Of a DNA stretch of 53,556 nucleotides, positions 15,917-23,958 are shown one piece after another. The translations under genes were made by a program, and so were the position numbers. Source of the stretch: UBA11606 sp049437325 (GTDB lineage: Bacteria; Actinomycetota; Acidimicrobiia; Acidimicrobiales; Aldehydirespiratoraceae); NCBI GenBank assembly GCA_049437325.1, contig JBMTIM010000015.1, positions 1 to 53,556 of the forward strand, written 5' to 3'. The stretch's first letter is position 1. Each line of letters opens with the position of its first letter. The notes below the pieces were generated by a model that was given only the letters and a program-made list of their open reading frames with translations, was not told the origin of the DNA and made no database searches.

Positions 15917-17371
15917 GTGTCGACCGAACCGCAGCTCATCACCTATGTCGACCGACTGGCGGGCAACTTCCGAGGACTTGATGCGGTGCTGCGACTCGAG
16001 TTCGCGGGTGCGTTCGCCGGTGTCCACCTGCTGCCCTTCTATCCCCCGATCGACGGATCAGATGCGGGGTTCGATCCCGTGGATCACACGGCAGTCGACC
16101 CTCGTCTCGGCGACTGGGACGACGTCGCCCGCGTCGGCTCAGGTCACCGGATCATGGCCGATCTCATTGTCAATCATGTGTCGAGTCATTCGACCCAGTT
16201 CCAGGACTGGGCCGCGCGTGGTGGCGCGTCAGCGTTCGACGGCATGTTTCTTACCCGCGATGCAGTGTTCCCGGAGGGTGCCTCTCGTGAGCAACTCGAG
16301 CTGATCTATCGGCCCCGTCCCTGGCCGCCGTTCACCACCTTCGAGATTGCCGGTGTTTCTCGGGAGGTCTGGACAACATTCACCAACGAGCAGGTCGATC
16401 TCGATGTCAGCCACCCGAGTACGTGGGCCTATCTGCTGACGGTTCTCGACCGGTTTCGGGAGGTCGGCGTCGACCTCGTTCGTCTCGACGCGATCGGCTA
16501 CGCGGTCAAGCGGGCCGGAACGTCGTGTTTCATGATCCCCGAGTGCTTTGCGTTCATCGAACGCATCGCGCAGGCGACTCGGCAGCGAGGCATGGAGGTC
16601 CTCGTCGAAATCCACTCCCACCATCGCTTTCAGATCGAGGTGGCGAGCCGAGTCGACCGGGTATACGACTTCGCACTCCCACCGCTCGTGCTCTTCGGCC
16701 TGTTGCATGGCGATGCAGAGCCCCTGGGGCAGTGGCTCGACCGCGCGCCTCGCAACTGTGTCACCGTGCTCGACACTCACGACGGAATCGGCATGGTCGA
16801 CGTTGCCCCCGAAGGGGACGAAGCCGGCCTTCTGACGGCCGAACAGGTCGAACGCCTGATCTCGGCAATCCACGCCGCGAGCGGCGGCACCTCCGTCAAG
16901 GCGACGGGGTCAGCCGCCATGAACCTCGACAGCTATCAGATCAACTGCACCTTCTACGATGCGGTCGGGCGAGACGACGACGCCCACTTCCTGGCTCGGC
17001 TGATCCAAGTGCTCGTGCCCGGGATCCCTCAGGTGTACTACGCGGGCCTGCTGGCCGCACCCAACCAGGTCGCGTTGTTGACCGACACTGGAGTTGGGCG
17101 AGACATCAACCGGCCGTACTACGACGATGCGAGCCTCCGCGCTGCGCTCGAGCAGCCAGTGGTACGAGCCACCCTCGACCTTCTGCGGTGGCGAGCCCGG
17201 CACGATCCGGTCTTCCAGGGCGTCTTTGGATGCAAGGCAGTGGGCAGCAGACTGCGGCTCGAATGGGAATCTCCGGCTGGATGTCTGTATGCCGATGTCG
17301 ATGTTGCCGACCGCTCCTTTTGCATCGATCTCGACGGTGAGCAGATCGTGGCCCGGGAGGGCTTCGGATGA
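15917..17371 (+). CDS. Sucrose phosphorylase-type GH13 enzyme
   Basis: A 484-residue cytoplasmic GH13 subfamily 18 enzyme. It follows bifidobacterial sucrose phosphorylase along its length: QLITYVDRL at the start, GSDAGFDPVDHTAVDPRLGDWDDV, AGTSCFMIPE, and GRDINRPYYDD near the end. The catalytic residues are in place: nucleophile Asp191 (RLDAIGY), acid/base Glu231 (EIHSHH) and Asp289 (DTHDGIG). The family reversibly phosphorolyses sucrose to glucose 1-phosphate and fructose; relatives act on glucosylglycerol, glucosylglycerate or sucrose 6-phosphate, so the sugar acceptor is not certain. No sugar transporter adjoins it, so an internal compatible-solute substrate is possible. Confidence 0.9.
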   Translation: MSTEPQLITYVDRLAGNFRGLDAVLRLEFAGAFAGVHLLPFYPPIDGSDAGFDPVDHTAVDPRLGDWDDVARVGSGHRIMADLIVNHVSSHSTQFQDWAARGGASAFDGMFLTRDAVFPEGASREQLELIYRPRPWPPFTTFEIAGVSREVWTTFTNEQVDLDVSHPSTWAYLLTVLDRFREVGVDLVRLDAIGYAVKRAGTSCFMIPECFAFIERIAQATRQRGMEVLVEIHSHHRFQIEVASRVDRVYDFALPPLVLFGLLHGDAEPLGQWLDRAPRNCVTVLDTHDGIGMVDVAPEGDEAGLLTAEQVERLISAIHAASGGTSVKATGSAAMNLDSYQINCTFYDAVGRDDDAHFLARLIQVLVPGIPQVYYAGLLAAPNQVALLTDTGVGRDINRPYYDDASLRAALEQPVVRATLDLLRWRARHDPVFQGVFGCKAVGSRLRLEWESPAGCLYADVDVADRSFCIDLDGEQIVAREGFG

Positions 17372-17553
17372 GCGATTCCGGCCACCTCAGCAGCGCTGAG
17401 CGTGTCCTGGCATCGCAGGCCGAACTCGAGCGAATCGGGAACGCACCGATGGGATCACACCGCCGGCTGGTCACGGCGTCGACCTACGATCTGGCGCACA
17501 CCGATACCGCAAAGGATCACACCCCCGCCGCCGACCAAGGCCTGAACCGGTAG
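17368..17553 (+). CDS. Doubtful small ORF coupled to the phosphorylase gene
   Basis: A 61-residue frame starting at an ATGA overlap with the phosphorylase stop. The first 30-odd codons have a G/C-rich third position like real genes here and read as a normal soluble N-terminus (MSDSGHLSSAERVLASQAEL). It then runs into the 3' end of the convergent permease gene, on the opposite strand, for about 99 bp. It could be the stub of a gene truncated by rearrangement, or chance. Confidence 0.25.
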   Translation: MSDSGHLSSAERVLASQAELERIGNAPMGSHRRLVTASTYDLAHTDTAKDHTPAADQGLNR

Positions 17554-18696
17554 CGCGCCGATCAAGACGACGCATCCCGCCAAACCCACCACGGCAAACG
17601 CTTTCGGAAAACGACGCTGTGACGAGGGAAGCGTCAACGCCGCACCGTTCGTGATGGCGTAGTAGAGCAGAACGGCAACGCCACTTACCGCGATGGCGTC
17701 TCGCAGGTCGAGTACGAGGATCAGCGCGATCACCGTGGCCGCAACCGTCACCTCGGCTCGCAGCGGAAGGGAACGGGTCCTGTCGACGTGGGCCAGCCAG
17801 TGCGGAAGCTCCCGCTGGCGTGCCATCGCAAGTGTGGTACGGGAGATGCCTGGGATCAGATTGAGCAAGACCCCCAGCGCAGCGATCGCCGCTCCGATCT
17901 GAACGAATACGGCGAACGATGAGTTGGCGTCCTCGAGCACACGTTGGAGTGGTGCGTCGAGAGGTCCCAGCTCTCGAGTCGGAATCGTCCGGAGAAGGGT
18001 GAGTGCGACAATGGCGTAGACCACCAGGACGCCCCCGAGTGCAGCCGGGATGGCTCGAGGAATGGTGCGCTCTGGATCGACCACCTCTTCCCCGAGAGTG
18101 GCGACTCGGGCGTAGCCGGCAAATGCAAAGAAGAGGTAGCCAGCACTCTGCAGAACGCCGTACACGCCGCCTTCGCCGAGGTCGATCCCTCCGCCAGCGG
18201 GCTCGACATGCGCCCAACCCGAGATGACCACCACTGCGAGCGACCCCAGGGACACCGCAAGGAGGGCGCAGGTCACGGCAACGGTGCGCGACAGACCGCC
18301 GATGTTGACGGCGGTGACCAAGGCAACTGCGGCAACTGCCACAGTCCGAGCGCTGTCCGGAGCGAGGTAGGCACCCACGGTAAGTGCCATCGCCACACAC
18401 GACGCCGTCTTTCCGACTACAAAGCCCCACCCTGCAGCGTGGCCCCAGCCCTCGCCGAGTTGGCGCCGCGCATACACATACGTGCCGCCCGACTCCGGGT
18501 GGATCGCAGCAAGTTGCGCCGACGACGTGGCGTTGCAGAAGGCGACGAACCCGGCCACAGCGAGACCGATGAGGAGCCCATCGCCTGCGGCAGTGGCAGC
18601 CGGGCTCCATGCGGCGAAGACACCCGCTCCGATCATCGAGCCGACGCCGACGACTACTGCGCCGCCGAGGCTGAGTGTGCGTTTCAGCTCGCTCAC
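17455..18696 (-). CDS. APC-family amino acid permease
   Basis: A 413-residue membrane protein with about 12 helices. The N-terminus carries the APC signature GVGSMIGAGVFAAWSPAA (unwound helix 1), and the middle has QSAGYLFFAFAGYARVATLGEEVVDPERTIPRAI, the conserved helix 6 to loop region. It should move amino acids or amines across the inner membrane; the specific substrate is open. The GTG start has AGGTGG six bases upstream, suggesting it is not the first gene of its transcript, although no confident gene lies ahead of it. Confidence 0.9.
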   Translation of the reverse strand: MSELKRTLSLGGAVVVGVGSMIGAGVFAAWSPAATAAGDGLLIGLAVAGFVAFCNATSSAQLAAIHPESGGTYVYARRQLGEGWGHAAGWGFVVGKTASCVAMALTVGAYLAPDSARTVAVAAVALVTAVNIGGLSRTVAVTCALLAVSLGSLAVVVISGWAHVEPAGGGIDLGEGGVYGVLQSAGYLFFAFAGYARVATLGEEVVDPERTIPRAIPAALGGVLVVYAIVALTLLRTIPTRELGPLDAPLQRVLEDANSSFAVFVQIGAAIAALGVLLNLIPGISRTTLAMARQRELPHWLAHVDRTRSLPLRAEVTVAATVIALILVLDLRDAIAVSGVAVLLYYAITNGAALTLPSSQRRFPKAFAVVGLAGCVVLIGALPVQALVGGGGVILCGIGVRQIVGRRRDQPAV

Positions 18697-19010
18697 GAGA
18701 GTCCACCTACCCGATCGGCCGGGTCAGGTCCCAGTCGCTGTCGAGAGCGACCTCGCCGCCGCGGCACAGCCCGATCTGTTGGAGGTCGAACCGAATGCGC
18801 TGGCAGTGATCGACAGCGCGGGGAGCCAGGCGTGCTCCTTCATCGGCATCACGGTGCAGGTGTCGCTGCCTCAACATCGCAACTATGACACGACGGCGTT
18901 GACCCCACATTCGAGCCACGGGCGGGGGAGTGCCTCGATGTTGGTCGACTCGTCGGGCCCATGCGTGGTGCCGAAGACGTCGAAGTGAGCCTTCACGTCC
19001 CTGCCCCCGC
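18697..19010. other. 314-bp stretch without a confident gene
   Basis: Two overlapping weak frames lie here. On the minus strand 18877-18707 reads a 56-residue basic, His/Cys-containing peptide ending GEVALDSDWDLTRPIG, whose stop is 10 bp before the permease start and could explain that gene's ribosome site. On the plus strand a frame ending at 18988 contains VESDLAAAAQPDLLEVEPNALAVIDSAG with G/C-rich third positions but no good start. I recognise neither, and cannot choose between them; one may be a gene remnant. Confidence 0.4.
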
Positions 19011-20789
19011 CTACCGGAACTCGAGCCCGTCGAAGTCCCCGGACTCGCGCCAGCCTTTGATGTATTGGAAGTAGGCCCATGCACCGTCGGGGTACCCCAC
19101 GCCGGCAAGGCCATCACCCATCTCGTCGACCTTGCCCTCGTTGTTGTAGTAACCGGGCGTGCAGTCGGGGTCGGCACCGAAACGTCGAGGATTCGAACGC
19201 AGCAGCTCCATCCAGTCGTTCTCGGCCTCCTGCGTCACCTCGACCTCGACAGCACCTGTGTCGTTGGCGTGCTGCAGGATCGCAGCCAGGGTGTGCGCCG
19301 CCTCGACAAGGTTGTGGGGAATGTTCGAGATGAGGTTTGCGGCCTGCATAGGGCTGACCACGTACAGATTCGGGAAGCCGTGCACGTGCATGCCGTGTTT
19401 GGACACCATCCCCGGGTCCCATCGTTGCGACAGCTTGATCCCGTCGCGTCCGGTCGTGTCGTATCCGGAGCGGCGCGCATAGCTGGTACCAACTTCGAAG
19501 CCCGAGGCGTAGACGATGCAGTCGAGTTCGTAGTGTCGATCACCCACCCACGCACCGGTGCTATCGATCTCGCGCACACCTCGACCGTCGGTGTCGACGA
19601 GTGTGACGTTCGGCTTGTTGTAGGCGAGCAAATACTCGTCGTGAAAGCACGGGCGCTTGCACAGTTGCCGGTACCACGGCTTCAGGGCCTCCGCAGGGGC
19701 AGGAGCGTTCACGACCTCGTCGCCGCGAGCCCGGATCTCTTCATTTTTTTCGTCATCGGACTCGTGGAAGGCGGCCATCCACGACTCGACGGTGCGTTCT
19801 CCACTGTCCATCTCGGTGAACTTCTTGAAGATTCGTTGGGTGATGTCGGTCCAACCGTCCTGGACAAGGTCTTCCTCGGCCCACCCGCCGGTTTGCAGAA
19901 TCGTGAAGTTCTCCAACCACTTCTGCTGCCAGCCGGGTTCGAGTGTTGCGAACCAGTCAGCGTCGATCGGGTGGTTGTTGCGGACATCGATCGACGATGG
20001 CGTTCGCTGGAACACGAAGAGCTCACCGGCGTGCTCGGCAAGGTGAGGGATGCACTGGACCGCCGTCGCACCGGTCCCGATGATGCCGACGCGCTTGTCG
20101 TTCAGACCCGTCATGGGGCTCCCGCTCGGGTCCCCTCCGGTGACGTCGTAGTCCCATCGGCTCGTGTGCCAGGCGTGCCCCTCGAAGCGTTCGATCCCAG
20201 GAATCCCGGGCAGCTTCGGACGGTGGAGCGGTCCGGTGCCCATGCCGACGTGTCGGGCACGGATGTCGTCGCCCCGGTCGCTACGGATGATCCAGCGGCT
20301 GGATGCTGGATCCCATTCGAGGTCGGTGACCTCGGTCGAGAGGAGGGCGTTGTCGTAGAGATCGAAGTGTTCCCCGATCCGACGGCAGTGCTCGAGAATT
20401 TCGGGCGCCCTGGCGTACTTCTCTGTGGGCATGTGGCCGGTTTCTTCCAACAGCGGCATGTACACGAACGCGGCCGTGTCGCACATTGCTCCCGGGTACC
20501 GGTTCCAATACCAGGTCCCGCCGAAGTCTCCGCCCTTTTCGATGATGCACACATCGTCGATTCCTGCCCGCTTCAGCGCCGCTCCCACGACGAGCCCGGC
20601 AAACCCGCCGCCGATGAATGCGAACTCGACCTCGCCGGTCCGTGGAGCACGTTCCGCCCGCTGCACATACGGGTCGTCGAGGTAGTGCGCGAACGCGCCG
20701 GTGGGCTCGAGGTACTGGTCGTTGCCGTCGGCCCGAAGCCGCTTGTCGCGTTCAGCGCGGTATTTCTCTCGCAGAGCGGTCCGATCCAT
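19011..20789 (-). CDS. Baeyer-Villiger-type flavin monooxygenase
   Basis: A 592-residue FAD/NADPH monooxygenase. It has an FAD Rossmann motif (G60-G61-G62-F-A-G65), the FGGTWYWNRYPGAMCDTAA segment near 89-107 typical of this class, the Baeyer-Villiger fingerprint FEGHAWHTSRWD at 202-213 (FxGxxxHxxxW), and a second nucleotide motif GTGATA at 238-243. Such enzymes insert oxygen next to a carbonyl in ketones or steroids; the substrate is unknown. Family homology begins at ATG 20789 (MDRTALREKYRAERDKRLR), but GGGGAG sits directly against that codon; GTG 20834, which overlaps the upstream stop as GTGA, is a real alternative and would add 15 residues. Confidence 0.93.
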   Translation of the reverse strand: MDRTALREKYRAERDKRLRADGNDQYLEPTGAFAHYLDDPYVQRAERAPRTGEVEFAFIGGGFAGLVVGAALKRAGIDDVCIIEKGGDFGGTWYWNRYPGAMCDTAAFVYMPLLEETGHMPTEKYARAPEILEHCRRIGEHFDLYDNALLSTEVTDLEWDPASSRWIIRSDRGDDIRARHVGMGTGPLHRPKLPGIPGIERFEGHAWHTSRWDYDVTGGDPSGSPMTGLNDKRVGIIGTGATAVQCIPHLAEHAGELFVFQRTPSSIDVRNNHPIDADWFATLEPGWQQKWLENFTILQTGGWAEEDLVQDGWTDITQRIFKKFTEMDSGERTVESWMAAFHESDDEKNEEIRARGDEVVNAPAPAEALKPWYRQLCKRPCFHDEYLLAYNKPNVTLVDTDGRGVREIDSTGAWVGDRHYELDCIVYASGFEVGTSYARRSGYDTTGRDGIKLSQRWDPGMVSKHGMHVHGFPNLYVVSPMQAANLISNIPHNLVEAAHTLAAILQHANDTGAVEVEVTQEAENDWMELLRSNPRRFGADPDCTPGYYNNEGKVDEMGDGLAGVGYPDGAWAYFQYIKGWRESGDFDGLEFR

Positions 20790-20830
20790 CTCCCCAGTAT
20801 CGCAACGCAGGCGAGGCTTGACCGAATCGC

Positions 20831-21784
20831 TCACTCGGTGGCAGCGACGTTGAGCACGGCATCTCCGCGGTTGACCAGGGGGTGCAGGAGCTTGCCGACG
20901 AGCACACCGTCGCTCGGCGCTTTGAGTCGACCGAGTTGCTTTCCGAACGGATCGCGCAGCACCCCCATCTGCTCACCCTTCGTCACCCGTGCCCCGAGTG
21001 TCAGACGACAGTCGACGATGCCGCTCTTCGACGCACGAACCCAACGGCTCGAGGTGGCCAAAAGTGTGGGCGGCGCAGCTGGTGCCAGATCGTCGATCAT
21101 GCCCAGGTGATGGATGACGCGAAGAATGCCGTCCACCGCGGTTTGAACCGATGTCTCGTCGAACCGGTACGCCTCACCGCCCTCGAACACCAGACAGGTT
21201 GCGCCGGCTTCGGTGGCCGCACCACGAAGCGAACCGTCGCGGACCCGTGAGTCGATGACGATCGGAGCACCGAAACACATCGCAAGCTCGAGGGTTCTCG
21301 TGTCGGACAGATCACCGCGAATCTGGGGAAGATTGGCCCGATGATCCGAGCCGCTGTGCAGGTCGATTCCCACTTCGCAACGACCGACGACTTCCGTCAT
21401 CATCAGGTGGGCGATGCGGGATGCGAGCGAACCCCGTGCCGAACCCGGGAAGGCGCGATTGAGATCTCGTCGATCAGGCAGGTAGCGGTCGCCGGTGTTG
21501 AACCCGTGCACGTTCACGATCGGGACGGTGATGAGGGTCCCGGCCAGCGAACCTGGATGCACCAGGGCGAGCAAGCGACGGATGATCTCGACGCCGATGA
21601 TCTCGTCGCCGTGGGTGGCGGCATTCACCCAGACGGTTGGCCCATCGCTGACCCCGTGCAACACCACCACCGGGAGCGCCACCGGAGTCCCCGACATCAG
21701 TCGGGCGATCGGCAATTCGGTCTGGGTTCGGCGGCCCGCCGGAGCCGTGGTGTCGCCGATGGGAAACGGCGGCCGCCTCGTCAT
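20831..21784 (-). CDS. Succinylglutamate desuccinylase/aspartoacylase-family deacylase
   Basis: A 317-residue M14-type zinc deacylase. Zinc ligands His58 and Glu61 (THGDE) and His143 (DLHSG), the substrate Arg-Asp-Leu-Asn-Arg segment (106-110) and a Glu-rich FEGGEAYRF (200-207) are present. The C-terminal part (about 240-317) is the beta-barrel found in the group, with APSDGVLVGKLLHPLVNRGD. The family removes acyl groups from N-acyl amino acids. It is translationally coupled to the RimK-type ligase (ATGA at 21784-21781), so it may hydrolyse or recycle what that ligase makes; this is inference. Confidence 0.9.
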   Translation of the reverse strand: MTRRPPFPIGDTTAPAGRRTQTELPIARLMSGTPVALPVVVLHGVSDGPTVWVNAATHGDEIIGVEIIRRLLALVHPGSLAGTLITVPIVNVHGFNTGDRYLPDRRDLNRAFPGSARGSLASRIAHLMMTEVVGRCEVGIDLHSGSDHRANLPQIRGDLSDTRTLELAMCFGAPIVIDSRVRDGSLRGAATEAGATCLVFEGGEAYRFDETSVQTAVDGILRVIHHLGMIDDLAPAAPPTLLATSSRWVRASKSGIVDCRLTLGARVTKGEQMGVLRDPFGKQLGRLKAPSDGVLVGKLLHPLVNRGDAVLNVAATE

Positions 21785-22977
21785 GTGTCGTCGGTGATCG
21801 TTGGGTCCGGCAGCGGTTGGAGCTGCAGGCGGCTGCGACGGCGCCGTCCCGGGACGAGGCCTCGCATCGCCTCCAGGTTGCCGAAACACAGCAGTCGATC
21901 GTCGACTTCGATCACCCGCTCGCTGCGGGGATTCGGGATAACGGCAGTCCCACGATGCAACGTGAGTACGGAAATGTCCTTGTCGCGAAGTTCACCGATC
22001 GTGGTTCCCGCCGCAACGAGCGCCGCCCCCTCGTGGACTGCGAGTTCGACCACCCCGTACCCGGCGCTCACGGTGAGCCGCTGCCGAATGTCGAGTTCGG
22101 GAAAGGCGACCTGGGAGGCCACGAAGTCGACGATTGCACCGGCAATGTCGAGTTCGGTGGCGCGCTCGATGCCCTCGAATCCCGGTGAGGAGTTGACCTC
22201 GATGACGACCGGCCCATCGGCGCCTTCGAGCATGTCCACACCGGCGACTCGAAGCCCCATGATCTGTGCGGCTTGAACTGCGACCCGCTGAAACTCCTCA
22301 TCGAGTTCGATCGGCTCGACCGTGCCACCCCGGTGAACGTTCGATCGGAACTCATCGCCCTTCGCCACCCGTCGCATCGCGGCAACGACGCGATCGCCAA
22401 TGACGAGCGCTCGGATGTCGCGACCCTTCGACTCTGCGACGAAGCGCTGGATCAGAACGTTCTGTCGAGCACTCTGCAGTGTCTCGATCACGGCCTCGGC
22501 AACCTTGGTGTCGGGGGCAAGGATGACCCCAATGCCCTGGGTCCCCTCGAGCAGCTTGATGACGACTGGCGCACCGCCAACCCGATCGATGGCGGCGAGC
22601 ACATCAGCTCGATCGCGGACAAACGTGGTCGCCGGGATCGAGACGTCATGGCGACTGAGGATCTGGATTGCGCGCAACTTGTCGCGCGAATTGGCAATGC
22701 CGTTCGACGGGCTCGGCGTATAGACATCCATCTGCTCGAACTGTCGGACGACCGCCAGGCCGAAGAAGGTGATCGAGGCGCCGATACGGGGAAGGACGGC
22801 ATCGACGTCGTCGAGTGGACGACCGCGGTATTGGAGATCGGGTTCGGGGCCCGAAAGGTCGATGCTGAAGCGCAGCGTGTCGAGGACCCGTGCGTCGTGG
22901 CCGCGCTCGGTGGCTGCCGTCACAAGACGCTGCGTGCTGTAGGACCTTGGCGCCCGGGACAGAATTGCGACTTTCAC
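21781..22977 (-). CDS. RimK-type ATP-grasp ligase fused to a TrkA-C domain
   Basis: A 398-residue protein. Residues 1-90 form the RimK N-terminal lobe (VKVAILSRAPRSYSTQRL), 95-290 the ATP-grasp domain with KLLEGTQGIGV (141-151) and metal ligands Asp248, Glu260 and Asn262 (VIEVNSSPGFEG). Residues 297-374 (LTVSAGYGVVELAVHEGAAL to LLCFGNLEAMRGLVP) look like a TrkA-C/RCK-C regulatory domain, followed by a basic tail. RimK relatives join glutamate or other amino acids to protein or small-molecule carboxylates; TrkA-C domains bind small ligands. GTG 22977 is favoured over the longer frame by homology and by TACCGT 8 nt upstream. Confidence 0.9.
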   Translation of the reverse strand: MKVAILSRAPRSYSTQRLVTAATERGHDARVLDTLRFSIDLSGPEPDLQYRGRPLDDVDAVLPRIGASITFFGLAVVRQFEQMDVYTPSPSNGIANSRDKLRAIQILSRHDVSIPATTFVRDRADVLAAIDRVGGAPVVIKLLEGTQGIGVILAPDTKVAEAVIETLQSARQNVLIQRFVAESKGRDIRALVIGDRVVAAMRRVAKGDEFRSNVHRGGTVEPIELDEEFQRVAVQAAQIMGLRVAGVDMLEGADGPVVIEVNSSPGFEGIERATELDIAGAIVDFVASQVAFPELDIRQRLTVSAGYGVVELAVHEGAALVAAGTTIGELRDKDISVLTLHRGTAVIPNPRSERVIEVDDRLLCFGNLEAMRGLVPGRRRRSRLQLQPLPDPTITDDT

Positions 22978-22985
22978 CGCAGGCG

Positions 22986-22991
22986 ACGGTA
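22986..22991 (-). promoter_or_regulatory. -10 box TACCGT (minus strand) of the RimK operon
   Basis: Reads TACCGT on the minus strand, 8 nt before GTG 22977. It shares a 54-bp divergent promoter region with cysD. Confidence 0.5.
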
Positions 22992-23013
22992 ACAGCCCCG
23001 GCTCGGAACACAA

Positions 23014-23019
23014 TAGGCT
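23014..23019 (+). promoter_or_regulatory. -10 box TAGGCT of the sulfate activation operon
   Basis: TAGGCT ends 12 nt before the ATG of cysD at 23032, which would leave a leader of about five bases; no ribosome site is present. Confidence 0.4.
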
Positions 23020-23031
23020 CGGGACGTCGTT

Positions 23032-23958
23032 ATGAGCACCGCTGTCCTTCCCGACGAAGTCCGCCTCACCCATCTGAAGCAGTTGGAGGCCGAGGCGATC
23101 CACATCATGCGCGAAGTGGTCGCTCAGTTCGAGCGGCCCGTCATGCTGTATTCCATCGGCAAGGACTCGTCGGTGCTACTGCACCTCGCTCGCAAAGCCT
23201 TCTACCCGGCCCCATTGCCGTTTCCGTTGGTCCACGTCGACACCACTTGGAAGTTCCGGGAGATGATCGAGTTCCGTGATCGTGTTGCCGAAGAACTGGG
23301 ACTCGACCTGATTTCTTGGACCAACCAGGAAGGAGTGGAGCAGGGCATCAATCCGTTCGACCATGGGTCCAAGAACTACACCGACATCATGAAGACGCAG
23401 GCCCTCAAACAGGCGCTCGACGCCGGTGGGTACGACGCCGCCTTCGGCGGTGCTCGTCGCGACGAGGAGAAGTCTCGGGCAAAGGAACGCGTCTTCAGCT
23501 TCCGCGACAAGTTTCACCGATGGGATCCGAAGAACCAGCGGCCGGAGCTGTGGAATCTCTACAACGGCCGAGTCAACCGGGGGGAGAGCATCCGCGTCTT
23601 CCCGATTTCGAACTGGACCGAGTTGGATGTGTGGCAGTACATCCACCTCGAGAACATCGACATCGTCCCGCTGTACTTCTCGGCGCCGCGACCGGTCGTC
23701 ACCCGTGATGGTGTCACGATCATGGTCGACGACGAGCGCTTCGTTTTCGAGCCGGGTGAAGAGCCTGAAGAGAAGTGGGTCCGATTTCGCACCCTCGGGT
23801 GCTACCCGCTCTCCGGTGGGGTGGAGTCCACCGCCACGACGCTTCCCGAAATCATCCAGGAGATGCTGCTCGCAACCCGCTCGGAACGGGAAGGCCGAGT
23901 GATCGACTACGACCAGTCCGGCTCGATGGAGGAGAAGAAGCGGGAGGGCTACTTCTAG
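23032..23958 (+). CDS. cysD: Sulfate adenylyltransferase subunit 2
   Basis: A 308-residue ATP sulfurylase small subunit, full length. The PP-loop SIGKDSS is at 41-47, followed by KTQALKQALDAGGYDAAFGGARRDEEKSRAKER and the C-terminal GCYPLSGGVESTA and SMEEKKREGYF, all diagnostic of CysD. With the CysN GTPase it makes adenosine 5'-phosphosulfate from sulfate and ATP in the cytoplasm. The stop TAG shares its last base with the GTG of cysNC (23956-23960), so the subunits are coupled. Confidence 0.97.
   Translation: MSTAVLPDEVRLTHLKQLEAEAIHIMREVVAQFERPVMLYSIGKDSSVLLHLARKAFYPAPLPFPLVHVDTTWKFREMIEFRDRVAEELGLDLISWTNQEGVEQGINPFDHGSKNYTDIMKTQALKQALDAGGYDAAFGGARRDEEKSRAKERVFSFRDKFHRWDPKNQRPELWNLYNGRVNRGESIRVFPISNWTELDVWQYIHLENIDIVPLYFSAPRPVVTRDGVTIMVDDERFVFEPGEEPEEKWVRFRTLGCYPLSGGVESTATTLPEIIQEMLLATRSEREGRVIDYDQSGSMEEKKREGYF

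Noticed and set aside
18930..21110. Long plus-strand frame opposite the monooxygenase
   Set aside because: It is the antisense of a gene with clear FAD and Baeyer-Villiger motifs, and has no recognisable domain itself.
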